The translations under genes were made by a program, and so were the position numbers. DNA of 64,000 nucleotides from Candidatus Binatia bacterium (GTDB taxonomy: Bacteria > Desulfobacterota > Binatia > HRBIN30), in NCBI GenBank assembly GCA_937925685.1, contig CALAMI010000007.1, positions 124,001 to 188,000 of the forward strand, in the 5' to 3' direction. This document shows, one piece after another, positions 8,029 through 17,142 of the stretch; within the stretch, counting starts at the first letter, position 1; each line of letters opens with the position of its first letter. The notes under the pieces were generated by a model. It saw only the letters and a list, made by a program, of their open reading frames with translations, did no database searches and had not been told where the DNA came from.

Positions 8029-10689
8029 GTGGCGACGACCCGAAAATGGCTGTGGCCGTTAGCCCTCACCGCAGTGCTCGTTGGTTCGGCTTGGCTGCGG
8101 CTGTATCAACTTCGCGACGTACCCGCCGGGCTTTTCTGCGACGAAGCTGCCTTCGGTTACAACGGCTACGCCATCGCCCAAAGTGGGTACGACGAAAATG
8201 GTAAGTTCTTGCCTCTCCTCGTCTGGTCCTTTGGCGGATACAAGAACACGGTTTACATTTACTCCACCGCTTTGGCAGTGAAGATTTTCGGCCTGGACGA
8301 GTTCTCCACGCGCCTTCCTGCCGCCTTCTATGGGATCCTTTCCATTGGCGTCGTCTACCTCATTGGCAAGGAGCTCTTTAACCCGTGGGTAGGTTTATTC
8401 TCCGCCATTTTTCTGGCCCTTGCCCCATGGCATTTGCACTTGAGTCGTATTGCCTTCGAGATGACCCCCTTTGCGTTCCTGTTCGGGATGGCGGTATGGC
8501 TTCTCATCCGATACACCAAGGGCCACCGGACGTTACCTTGGGCCGCTTTTTTTTGCGCCGCTTGCCCTTACAACTACGCAATCTCCACCGTTGTTGTTCC
8601 GCTCTTCCTGCTCGGATTTACTGCACTCTATGCCCCCTCCCTCGTTCGCCGCTGGAAAGAGACTTTATTGGCGCTCGCCGTGGGCGTAATCACCATTGCC
8701 CCGTTGGTGCTCTTTTACCACCGTAACCCACAAGGAGCTATTTACCTCCAACGCACGACCGCGTTCGACTGGAATGCCCCCTGGCTACCGCAAGCGGCAC
8801 GCTACTGGGACCAATACAAAGCGTTTTTCGATCCAGTGTTTTTGTTCGAGCGAGGAGATCCGATCACTCGCCATGCCGTGCGCGAGTTTGGCGAGCTGTT
8901 GCCTGTGTCCATGCCATTCCTGCTGCTCGGCATCGTCGCTGCGGCGCTCCGCCGCGACCGGTTCAGCAAGCTGCTCCTTTGGTGGTTGGCCGTGTACCCC
9001 ACTGGCGCTGCGTTACTGACCGAGGTCCCATCGGCCACACGAGCCTTCATCGGCGTACCTGCCTTTAGCCTACTCAGCGGGTTAGGGCTCGCAACCGCCC
9101 TCTGGGTCCTGCAAATCTTTCGCTGGCAACCACTTGTGCGAGCCTTACAAGTCGCAGGTTTGGCGGTCGTCGCTTACGTTCTCGGGCAACAGTCGTACCG
9201 CTATGTCACTTTCTACTTTCACGAGTATCCGAAGTACTCTGCCCCAACATATGGGGGTTTCCAATACGGGTATCGCGACTCAATCCAATTCATGGAACCT
9301 TTGCGCTCCAAGTACCAGCGGTTGATGCTCACGGCCACCGAAGTCAACCAGCCACAGATCTTCCCGCTGTTTTACAACCGGGTTGACCCACTTTATTACA
9401 TTCAGACACGCGACATTGGCTATTTAATCGCCGATCCCGCCTTTTATTCCGAATACACGGTGGACGGCCCGATCTTGTACCAGCTTCGGGAGTCAGACCT
9501 CGCCTTTTTCAGCGACTACACGATTCTCAAGGAAATCGTTGCCCCCGGAGGGCAAAAGGAATTTGTCATCGCTGAAGTGCGGGCCCGGAAAATGTTTTTG
9601 ACCCAGTGGCTTGCCCTCGGCCTCTTCGGCAACTCGGACGGCAACGGAATCCGTCGAGACTTCATCGACCCGCGACAAATTTCCAAAGACCGCGTGCGCG
9701 CCACTTTTGGGGACGCGTACTGGCGTCCGATGTTTCAGCGCAACGTACGGGTGGACTTCAACAGCTTCTTTGCCAACTCCGACCCGCTGCACCCGGGCAA
9801 CCCTGAATATGTGTGCGCGTATGCACTCACCAACATTCGTTCCGAACAGCCGCAAGAGGTCTTCCTGGAGTTAAAAGGCGGTGGAGACTTAGCCCGAGTG
9901 TGGCTCAATGGGAATTTACTCACATCGATACCGTTGCTGCTCGGCCCGCTACCGGTGCGAAAGGTTGTCACCCTGGAGCGTGGCAACAACGTGCTGCTGG
10001 TGCAGAGTTGCGAGACAGTGGGGGATTGGTATTTCGTTGCCCGTCTCACAGACGCCGCCGGCAACGACGCACGTGGAGTGACCACCGTAGCAGAAATACC
10101 GAACATTGCACCGCTGCCTCAGGCCCCGACCGTGCGCAAGGAAGAAGACGTTCAATTAATCGAGGGCTTTGCTCGCATCGAGCGGTTCCGTCACACGCAG
10201 AATCCTTACCCCGATTATCGTGGCGGCACAGAGTCGTGGTGGGCCTATGTACGCGACCCTGAGGGTGAGGTGGTGTGGACAACCGCCCCAGTGCCTGCTC
10301 GCAAGCGCACCGTTGCCGTGACCACCGCATCGTTTTCCGAGGTACCATTTGCAGGCGAGCTGTACGTCGATGGAAAATTTGTGCTGCCGTTCGAACTGAG
10401 CGCAGACTTCGAAAATCAGACCTGGACCTCTGGCGGCTACCGGATGACGTTCCTTTTCCGTGCTGCCACGGCCGGTCGTAGCGGTGTGCTCTTGGTGGAA
10501 GTTCCGGCGGATGGCGTGAGGCCTGGAGAACCGCTCGAACTCCGCGTGACTCCCACGGCCGGCAACGATGCTGGTTGGTTCATGGTAAAAGGGTACACGG
10601 ATACCCTCGCTTACGAAGCCTTGACCCCACAAGAAGCCTTGGGGTTGGCTGACACTGGCTGGGAGAAAATCACCACGCAAGGGCGTTGA
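8029..10689 (+). CDS. GT39 family membrane glycosyltransferase with C-terminal beta-sandwich
   Basis: The start is GTG at 8029 with a strong CAGGAGGAG site upstream. The 886-residue protein begins with about eleven transmembrane helices (residues 1-400) and carries the first-loop motif GLFCDEAAFGYN, in which the Asp-Glu pair matches the catalytic acidic site of PMT/ArnT-like enzymes. From about residue 400 it is soluble and extracytoplasmic. It has a mixed domain, then segments such as EVFLELKGGGDLARVWLNG and ELYVDGKFVLPFELSADF that look like carbohydrate-binding or galactose-binding beta-sandwiches. It should transfer a lipid-linked sugar to a surface acceptor. It is in an operon with the ALG5-like GT2 just before it and ends facing the convergent GT2 at 10823. 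Confidence 0.82.
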   Translation: MATTRKWLWPLALTAVLVGSAWLRLYQLRDVPAGLFCDEAAFGYNGYAIAQSGYDENGKFLPLLVWSFGGYKNTVYIYSTALAVKIFGLDEFSTRLPAAFYGILSIGVVYLIGKELFNPWVGLFSAIFLALAPWHLHLSRIAFEMTPFAFLFGMAVWLLIRYTKGHRTLPWAAFFCAACPYNYAISTVVVPLFLLGFTALYAPSLVRRWKETLLALAVGVITIAPLVLFYHRNPQGAIYLQRTTAFDWNAPWLPQAARYWDQYKAFFDPVFLFERGDPITRHAVREFGELLPVSMPFLLLGIVAAALRRDRFSKLLLWWLAVYPTGAALLTEVPSATRAFIGVPAFSLLSGLGLATALWVLQIFRWQPLVRALQVAGLAVVAYVLGQQSYRYVTFYFHEYPKYSAPTYGGFQYGYRDSIQFMEPLRSKYQRLMLTATEVNQPQIFPLFYNRVDPLYYIQTRDIGYLIADPAFYSEYTVDGPILYQLRESDLAFFSDYTILKEIVAPGGQKEFVIAEVRARKMFLTQWLALGLFGNSDGNGIRRDFIDPRQISKDRVRATFGDAYWRPMFQRNVRVDFNSFFANSDPLHPGNPEYVCAYALTNIRSEQPQEVFLELKGGGDLARVWLNGNLLTSIPLLLGPLPVRKVVTLERGNNVLLVQSCETVGDWYFVARLTDAAGNDARGVTTVAEIPNIAPLPQAPTVRKEEDVQLIEGFARIERFRHTQNPYPDYRGGTESWWAYVRDPEGEVVWTTAPVPARKRTVAVTTASFSEVPFAGELYVDGKFVLPFELSADFENQTWTSGGYRMTFLFRAATAGRSGVLLVEVPADGVRPGEPLELRVTPTAGNDAGWFMVKGYTDTLAYEALTPQEALGLADTGWEKITTQGR

Positions 10690-10822
10690 TTCGGACTTAG
10701 TCTCTAGCGTTAACGCCCCCGCTCCCTACGCTTGCTGAAGCGAATTCGAAAAGTAAGGAGCACCACTTTCCGCATCGGGGATACGTAACAGGCACCGATT
10801 CCCTTACAGTCAGCAAGCGAGC

Positions 10823-11605
10823 TCACCGCGTTGATCCTTCCAAGCGTCGTCGTACGATCAGTCGGAAGCTTGCCCAAGCCGTGCGCCAAACCCTCATCTT
10901 GCTCGCCCCGCCCTTACGGTCGTAACGCAGCACCATGGGCAGTTCACCCATGACCAGACCAAAATGCCGAAGCTTCAATAGGACGTCGAGCATGCACTGA
11001 AAACCAGCCTGATCGATAAACGCATCGTTGTATGTGCGAAATGCTGCGGCAATTACCGGGGCGCGGTACATCCGGTAGCCACAGGTAAAATCGCGCACAC
11101 CCATGGGAAACAATGTCCGTAGCAGCAAGGATGCTGCACGCGTCATGAACCTACGCAGAGGCGAAACACCAAAGACGCGGGCACCAGGCTGAAACCGCGA
11201 GGCGATGACCACGTCGAAGCCTTCTTCTATGAGCTGCAGCATACGCAAGATCAAACCCGGGGGGTGAGTAGCGTCCGCATCCATGGTCACGATCACATCA
11301 CGCTCCGAGCTTCGTTCCAGTGCTGCTTTGAGCCCGTCGCGCAGCGTAGCGCCGAGACCCTGGTTTTTCTCGTGTTGCAACAGCACAAGGGGCATTTCCA
11401 AAGCATACGCGCGCGCGACTCGAGCTGTGCCGTCCGTACTGCCGTCGTCGACCACAACCACCTCGTAGGGCACCGAGTGCGGCTCCAGCGCATCCCGCAC
11501 TGCGTCTAACAAACTAGGCAAGTTCAGCTCCTCGTTGTAGGCCGGGAGCGCGAGCACAACTTTTCGTCGTCTCCGTATCTGCCCTCCATGCGCCGAGTCC
11601 GTCAT
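10823..11605 (-). CDS. GT2 glycosyltransferase, DPM1-like
   Basis: This is a 260-residue GT-A enzyme with VVLALPAYNEELN, VDDGSTDGTA, TMDADATHPPG and FTCGYRMYRAP, the usual order for polyprenol-phosphate mannosyltransferase-like proteins. The C terminus is basic (RRRLEGSTR) without membrane helices. It is the third lipid-sugar synthase in this block, after those at 3518 and 7251, and its DADATHPP motif suggests a different subfamily. It is divergent from the LamG protein gene at 11706. The 133-nt interval to the convergent GT39 gene (10690-10822) holds no gene or strong terminator that I can see. Confidence 0.87.
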   Translation of the reverse strand: MTDSAHGGQIRRRRKVVLALPAYNEELNLPSLLDAVRDALEPHSVPYEVVVVDDGSTDGTARVARAYALEMPLVLLQHEKNQGLGATLRDGLKAALERSSERDVIVTMDADATHPPGLILRMLQLIEEGFDVVIASRFQPGARVFGVSPLRRFMTRAASLLLRTLFPMGVRDFTCGYRMYRAPVIAAAFRTYNDAFIDQAGFQCMLDVLLKLRHFGLVMGELPMVLRYDRKGGASKMRVWRTAWASFRLIVRRRLEGSTR

Positions 11606-11705
11606 GGGAAGATGCTTCGCTTATCCTGCAAGGGGTTCTGATTCAACTGTGCCCGGTAGAGGCTTCGCTTTCCTTGGCGGCACACAGGGGCTAAACCGAA
11701 AGATC

Positions 11706-12725
11706 ATGCAACGCTGGTTCCTGGTGCTGTTTGGAGTGCTCGGCCTCCTTTTCTTCTGGGTGTTCCTGCGCCCTAAATCATCCACTGACGAAGCCGTACA
11801 GCCCCATCGTACCCGTGCCGCAGCACCGACGTTTCCTGTGCGAGGAGGATCCGTGAGGAGTTCCTCCGATGAGCCAGCCTACGGGAATCTCGCCGCGGGG
11901 GCGAGGTCAGACTCGGGCGCAACTGTGAGTCAGCGGCGTGATCTCTTGCGTCCCCGCGGGGACTCGCTCGTACCAGAAGGCAACATCCGGGTCTCGGAAG
12001 GCGACAGTGGCTCGTCACCCTCGGGTTTGGCCACTCGTCCCAAAGTCCTGCCTATGGATCGGCTCCCCGCCGGGGACTTTGGGGGAGTGCCTGGTGAAGG
12101 CTTAGTCGGCGAAGCGGTCCTTTCGCTGCCCTTTGACGACCCCCAGAAGGCAAGCGGCGCCGTGTCGACACTCGCGGAGAAGGATGTGCAATACGACGAA
12201 TTCGGGGCGGTGTTCGGACCAAACGCACTCTTTGTTGCCGCTCCGCCGGAAGGAACGGGGTCGAATGCCGGGGCCGTGGTGTTTTGGCTTCAGCCAGCCT
12301 GGGCCGGGGATAGCGGTAGCGACAACGCCTATTTCACCTGGCGCATGCCGCACGCATTCGAAAACAGGGTGACGATCTTCAAAAACGGCCCGTTCTTACG
12401 TTTTCTTCTCGCTGACGCTCTCGGGCAAGAAGCAAACATTGGCTACCAAATCGTCCGCTGGAGAGCCGACGAGTGGCATCACGTTGCTGCTACTTGGGGC
12501 GACTTTGTGGCCACTTTCTTTATCGATGGGCGTCCGGTAGGCAGCACAGAGTACGCAAACGAAATCATTATTCCCCCGGGCACGCCTTGGTACATCGGCT
12601 CCGATTATCCCGGGGGTGCGAAAGGAGCGAACAGCCGGATTCGAGGTTTTCACGTGTTTCCCCGCAGCCTGCAACCTGAGGAAATCCTCAGCCTCATGGA
12701 AGTGACTAGGCCTCCCGGCGCATAA
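11706..12725 (+). CDS. Membrane-anchored LamG/concanavalin-like domain protein
   Basis: The 339-residue product starts with MQRWFLVLFGVLGLLFFWVF, an uncleaved signal anchor. A low-complexity Ser/Gly/Arg-rich linker follows (about residues 25-130), then a LamG-type jelly roll (about 135-335). Supporting motifs are VGEAVLSLPFDDP, AGAVVFWLQP, WHHVAATW, FIDGRPVGS and IRGFHVFPRSLQPEEI, the standard LamG_3 sequence order. Such domains bind carbohydrate or protein on the cell surface. The ATG at 11706 is chosen over the longer frame from 11604 because it begins the anchor exactly. Its TAA shares bases with the ATG of rsmH (TAATG), implying translational coupling to a ribosome-modification gene, which is an odd pairing. 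Confidence 0.78.
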   Translation: MQRWFLVLFGVLGLLFFWVFLRPKSSTDEAVQPHRTRAAAPTFPVRGGSVRSSSDEPAYGNLAAGARSDSGATVSQRRDLLRPRGDSLVPEGNIRVSEGDSGSSPSGLATRPKVLPMDRLPAGDFGGVPGEGLVGEAVLSLPFDDPQKASGAVSTLAEKDVQYDEFGAVFGPNALFVAAPPEGTGSNAGAVVFWLQPAWAGDSGSDNAYFTWRMPHAFENRVTIFKNGPFLRFLLADALGQEANIGYQIVRWRADEWHHVAATWGDFVATFFIDGRPVGSTEYANEIIIPPGTPWYIGSDYPGGAKGANSRIRGFHVFPRSLQPEEILSLMEVTRPPGA

Positions 12726-13621
12726 TGAGCAGCCTCCACACACCCGTTCTCACACAAGAAATCCTCCACCTGCTTGGCCTTGTTCCAGGAGATTCCTGTG
12801 TGGATGCGACAGTGGATGGCGGGGGGCACACAGAGGCGATGGTCGAAGCCACAAGGCCCCACGGGCGTGTGCTCGGGCTCGATCGCGATCCGGAGGTGCT
12901 CGAGTACGCTCGGCACCGCTTCAAAGCCGAAATCGCCGCGGGGCGTGTCGTGCTCGTTCACGCCAATTTCACGCAAATCTCCGAAATTGCTCCCGCGCAT
13001 GGCTTCCACAAGGTCGCCGCTGTTTTGTTCGATCTTGGCGCAAGCTCGTTTCACTTCGATGTAGCGGGGCGGGGCTTTACGTTTCGCCGCGACGAGCCTC
13101 TGGACATGCGCTTCGACCCCACGGACCGGTCGCTGCCAACGGCTGCCGATCTTGTCAATCGACTCGATGCGCGCCGCCTTGCTCAGATTATTGTTCGGTA
13201 TGGTGAAGAGCGTCACGCGCGGCGCATCGCTCAATCCATTGAGGCACGACAACCCATTCGCACCACGAGCGAGCTGTACGCGGCCGTGGAAGCTGGCCTC
13301 CCAGCGGCCGTGCGTTGGCGGGCAGCACGGTCGGCCGCACGGGTGTTTCAAGCCGTTCGCATTGCCGTCAACGACGAACTTACTGCCTTGAAAGCAGCAC
13401 TACCGCAGGCGTGGTCGTTACTTCGAGAAGGCGGAAAACTGGCCGTGCTTTCGTTCCACTCGCTGGAAGATCGCATCGTCAAGAGCTTTTTCCGCCAAAA
13501 GCAAGAGGAAGGTACGGCGCGAATCCTGACGAGAAAGCCGGTCCGACCCCACGAGTTCGAGGTTGCCCAAAACCCACGAGCTGCTAGCGCCAAACTTCGG
13601 GTATGCGAACGGCTCGGCTGA
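12725..13621 (+). CDS. rsmH: 16S rRNA (cytosine(1402)-N(4))-methyltransferase RsmH
   Basis: This is a 298-residue SAM-dependent methyltransferase (formerly MraW) that modifies C1402 in the ribosomal decoding centre. Diagnostic motifs are HTPVLTQEIL at the N terminus, ATVDGGGHTEAM (SAM site), GLDRDPEVL, LFDLGASSFHFD, RGFTFRRDEPLDMRFD, RVFQAVRIAVNDEL, LSFHSLEDRIVKSFF and the C-terminal NPRAASAKLRVCER. The length is normal. It usually opens the dcw cell-division cluster before ftsL and ftsI; here it follows a LamG gene with a TAATG overlap and is followed by a convergent gene, so no dcw genes are next to it. Confidence 0.96.
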   Translation: MSSLHTPVLTQEILHLLGLVPGDSCVDATVDGGGHTEAMVEATRPHGRVLGLDRDPEVLEYARHRFKAEIAAGRVVLVHANFTQISEIAPAHGFHKVAAVLFDLGASSFHFDVAGRGFTFRRDEPLDMRFDPTDRSLPTAADLVNRLDARRLAQIIVRYGEERHARRIAQSIEARQPIRTTSELYAAVEAGLPAAVRWRAARSAARVFQAVRIAVNDELTALKAALPQAWSLLREGGKLAVLSFHSLEDRIVKSFFRQKQEEGTARILTRKPVRPHEFEVAQNPRAASAKLRVCERLG

Positions 13622-13683
13622 TCGCACCCGCGCCCTTTACTCCGATGGTGGGACCCGCCACCCTCCGAGGGTTGCAACACCTC

Positions 13684-16600
13684 TCAAGGTTGGCCATGCA
13701 CTCCGCTTTCTGTGCCCCCGGCACTGCCTCGTTCCACGAAACGAACTGCTCCGGGACCACCGGCCAGGACTAAGAGTTCGCCGTCCCAGGGAACGACGCG
13801 TCGCACGACTCCGACACCTTCCAACTGCGCCGGCCAATCGTTTTCCCGCTCCTGCGCCATCAAACGCCGCCCTCCAACGTCGTAAACGAAAAGTCTGGGA
13901 CTCTCGGGGTCGCCAACGAGCAGCCTGCCATGGCGATCGAACGTGAGCACACGTACCGCGAGCCGACGCACGCTCATCGGTGGCCGCAGTTCTCCCACAA
14001 ACACAAGATCCAAGGGATTCAAGCCTTGCATGCGAAGAAGAAGCACGCGCCCATCGCTCTCGGCGACGGCAAAGATCTTCTGGGAGGAATCGTAAGCCAA
14101 GGCCGTCGGTTCGAACAAGCGGCGAGGCCCTCCTTGGAAAGCGCGCGTGGCCCCAAGCACACGACCCGCCAAGTCGAACTGTCGGATCTCGGCCGCTCCC
14201 GGGATTGCCGCTAACAGTGTCTGGCCCTCGTTCCACCAAACGACCTGCGGCCGGATCGGTGCGACACCACCCTCAGGCCAGCGATACAACACCCGACCAT
14301 CACGATCCGTCACGAACATGCCTGACTCGGTGTGTACGAAGCGGTACCCCTGGGGCCCGGGGACGAAACCGTTGACCACGACACTCCCCGGAAGGTCCAG
14401 AGGATGGGACTGCAGCCGCTTCCCGGTAAGGTCGAACTCCCAAAATTCATAGCCCCCGTTTTGGAACACCAGGGCCACTCCGCCCTCGCTGTCAGCAAGC
14501 CCCATGTCCACGATCTCCCCCCATTCTTCCCCAAAGCGGCCCTGGCTGAAGTAGCCCTCATAGGCAACGACTCCTGCTGCCCGCGTCAACTCGTCATCCG
14601 CCAATCCCCAATTCCATACCGGCACAGAGCGCCAACTTCCTCCTTCTTCCTTCATGAGTACAGCTGGGTGCTTTCCGCAGGGTCCGTGAGTTTCTAGCTC
14701 GAAGGGCTGAAACCCGCTGGCAAGTGGCAGAGCGACTTTGATTTCCTCAGACCCAGATGCGTCCCCAATCTTCCAGGCGGCGACGTGGAACGGTTCGTCG
14801 ACCCGCCAAAGATACCAACCATCGTCAGGGGTTAGAACAGCTCCCCGCAACTTCGCCAAGCACAAGGGTCGGTTTGCTTCGCCAAGGGTCTGGGGTCGGA
14901 GTGGTTCCTCTCGGCGCTCCGGCTGCTGCAGCGCCTCTACGTCGGAGCGTGAGACGCTGAACAATGTCAGGCTAAAGTTCCAGTCCGGAGTGCCGACCCT
15001 CCGCTCTCGCGCCTGTGGAAATAACTGTCGCAACAACTGTCGTTTCCTCCCGACGTCAGGAAAATCCGCGACGAAAACCGACCACCGACTCGGCGGGGTG
15101 TACTGGGCGCGCCGTTGCTCACCGACCGCTGGAGGCACCATGAGTCGCCATACGACGTCCTGGAAGCTGCACGGCTGCTCCAGCAAGGTGGCCAGCCAAC
15201 GTCCTGGCATCAACCTCTCCGCACACGGAAGGCGCTGGCGCCAGACAGAAGAGTGCACCATGACGAGCAACGGCCAGGCTGCTTCGTCCATTTCGTAGTA
15301 CAGCGCCTCACTCGTCCGGAAAATCTCCTTCGTGGCACGACCCAATGTCGCTAAGCCAACCTCTGCTTTGGGGAGCCGCAAGTGCGACGAGGCGCTCGAA
15401 CTCGCAATGACCAACAACACCACCCATCCAGGTAGGCACCACAGAGCTGTCAGGAACTTAGATCCGCCCTGGCGAAGCCAATTCACCACCTGCTGCCAAC
15501 CGTACCCTGCGAGCGCGTAAACCGCCGGAAAGGCGCCCGCCATTCGGCGGTCGGCCGGCTCGATGCTCAGCAACGCTGGCAAAGAGGCGACAGCCAGCCA
15601 TAGCAGCAAAATGGCTGGGGCCAGAGAGCGGCACTGTCCGAGCGCAATCCCCACACCAAGAACGCTCACACCGACAATGCCAACGTTGATCATCGTTGGC
15701 GTGTAGGGCCAAGTGTGGCGCTGGTACCACTGCGAGAAACTGCCCTGTACCGTACATTCCCATACCACCTGAAGGGTATTCACAACCATCCGCTCCCCAA
15801 TGGCCTTCAGGCGTTGGAGCACAGGGGTGGAATCGCTACCCGTCAACTCACCGTGTACAGCCGGGTGAATCCATTGCCACTCGCCCTTGCTGAGTAAATG
15901 CACCCACGAGAGACTCGAAGCCCACAGGGCCACCCCCAGAAGCAGTACAAGACAGACCTTTAGAAGTTTCTGGCGATTTGCCGGCATAAAAACTATGCCA
16001 TGGAGCAACCCCAGTATCGGTATCGCTGCGAGAGTTACGGCGGCCAAATAGAAAAGCCGCGTCGCACCCATCCATAGGGCGACAACAAACGCTCTGTGCC
16101 AACTCGGCTGAGCCAAAAGCCACGCAGTTAGGCGGACCGTAATCACACTCGCGAGGCAAACCGCAATAAAATACGTATTTTCGCTCCGTGACCACCATAA
16201 TTGCTCGGCGCCGCAAATCGCTAGCACTGCGGCACACAGCGCGCCTTGAAGCCCCACGTGCTGCCGCACGAACCAAAACAGGTTCCAGACTGTAGCGACC
16301 CCCATGGCCACTGCACTCGCCCGCAACGCATACACCGAGTCGCCCAAGGCCGCGAACGATGCCCATTGTACGAACAGATGCGCACACCCGATCGATGACG
16401 TCGTCACAGCGTCTGCCAAGTAATTTACAAGACTGTACCAGCTCGAACTGGCGAGCATGGAAACTCCCATCTCGCCCTCGAATCGGCCCGGAAGTTCCCC
16501 CAGTGCCCACAACCGTAGAAACAAAGCGACGATCAACACCCACAACGCAGCCACATAATCCTGATTTCGGGCCTGCTCGGGGTAAGAGGTTTGCCTCCGT

Positions 16601-17049
16601 TGAATCAACCATCCAAAGAGAAACGCAGCGAACAATGCCCCAGCATACCCGATAATCCCCGGAAGCGCGTGGTCACGCAGAAGTGATCGCTGAGCTATTG
16701 CGACACTCAGTACCCCTAAAAGCCACAACCAGCCGGCCAATCCTCGGCGCCAGCCAAAAAACAGCGAGGCGATTGCCAGTAAGCCTAAAACTGCACCGCC
16801 AACGGAAAGAATCGGGTCCGGCCGATCCAACACCGCGGATGTGAGGCTCCAACTCCACTGTGCCCACCCTTCCAACACCGGCGAAAGCTCTCCCCACGCC
16901 CGCCTTGCAACAAACTCGGCAGACCGCTCCCGCCACACCGCCACAAAGAGGAAAACACTTCCACCGATTGCCACCGCCAGCCGAGCAGCGGTGGGGGAAG
17001 TCAAAGGGGACCGCCACGCCCCGAATTCCGCTCCGACTGCTTTTCGCAT
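13684..17049 (-). CDS. Large GT39-like membrane protein with C-terminal beta-propeller-like domain
   Basis: The product has about 1120 residues (ATG 17049; an in-frame TTG at 17121 would add 24). Twelve or so membrane helices fill the first 530 residues, with a first-loop motif (RFEGEMGVSMLASS) placed like the acidic loop of GT39 enzymes, though degenerate. A soluble domain follows (about 550-800). The last 330 residues then show repeated short beta blades, for example GGYEFWEFDLTGKRLQ, GMFVTDRDGRVLYRWP, IRQFDLAGRVLGATR and GRLLVGDPESPRLFVYD. This is an NHL/WD-like propeller without the strict NHL consensus. The layout repeats that of the gene at 4400. A surface glycosyltransferase role is likely; substrate and acceptor are unknown. 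It is just downstream of the sulfotransferase gene. Confidence 0.72.
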   Translation of the reverse strand: MRKAVGAEFGAWRSPLTSPTAARLAVAIGGSVFLFVAVWRERSAEFVARRAWGELSPVLEGWAQWSWSLTSAVLDRPDPILSVGGAVLGLLAIASLFFGWRRGLAGWLWLLGVLSVAIAQRSLLRDHALPGIIGYAGALFAAFLFGWLIQRRQTSYPEQARNQDYVAALWVLIVALFLRLWALGELPGRFEGEMGVSMLASSSWYSLVNYLADAVTTSSIGCAHLFVQWASFAALGDSVYALRASAVAMGVATVWNLFWFVRQHVGLQGALCAAVLAICGAEQLWWSRSENTYFIAVCLASVITVRLTAWLLAQPSWHRAFVVALWMGATRLFYLAAVTLAAIPILGLLHGIVFMPANRQKLLKVCLVLLLGVALWASSLSWVHLLSKGEWQWIHPAVHGELTGSDSTPVLQRLKAIGERMVVNTLQVVWECTVQGSFSQWYQRHTWPYTPTMINVGIVGVSVLGVGIALGQCRSLAPAILLLWLAVASLPALLSIEPADRRMAGAFPAVYALAGYGWQQVVNWLRQGGSKFLTALWCLPGWVVLLVIASSSASSHLRLPKAEVGLATLGRATKEIFRTSEALYYEMDEAAWPLLVMVHSSVWRQRLPCAERLMPGRWLATLLEQPCSFQDVVWRLMVPPAVGEQRRAQYTPPSRWSVFVADFPDVGRKRQLLRQLFPQARERRVGTPDWNFSLTLFSVSRSDVEALQQPERREEPLRPQTLGEANRPLCLAKLRGAVLTPDDGWYLWRVDEPFHVAAWKIGDASGSEEIKVALPLASGFQPFELETHGPCGKHPAVLMKEEGGSWRSVPVWNWGLADDELTRAAGVVAYEGYFSQGRFGEEWGEIVDMGLADSEGGVALVFQNGGYEFWEFDLTGKRLQSHPLDLPGSVVVNGFVPGPQGYRFVHTESGMFVTDRDGRVLYRWPEGGVAPIRPQVVWWNEGQTLLAAIPGAAEIRQFDLAGRVLGATRAFQGGPRRLFEPTALAYDSSQKIFAVAESDGRVLLLRMQGLNPLDLVFVGELRPPMSVRRLAVRVLTFDRHGRLLVGDPESPRLFVYDVGGRRLMAQERENDWPAQLEGVGVVRRVVPWDGELLVLAGGPGAVRFVERGSAGGTESGVHGQP

Positions 17050-17142
17050 GTGCTCAAGGCACAACCTGCTGGCCAAAAGCGCAAATGTTCGCAGTGGCTT
17101 CCTTGTGGTCTCCGTCGGCAAAAGGTCGCATGGCCCCGACCC

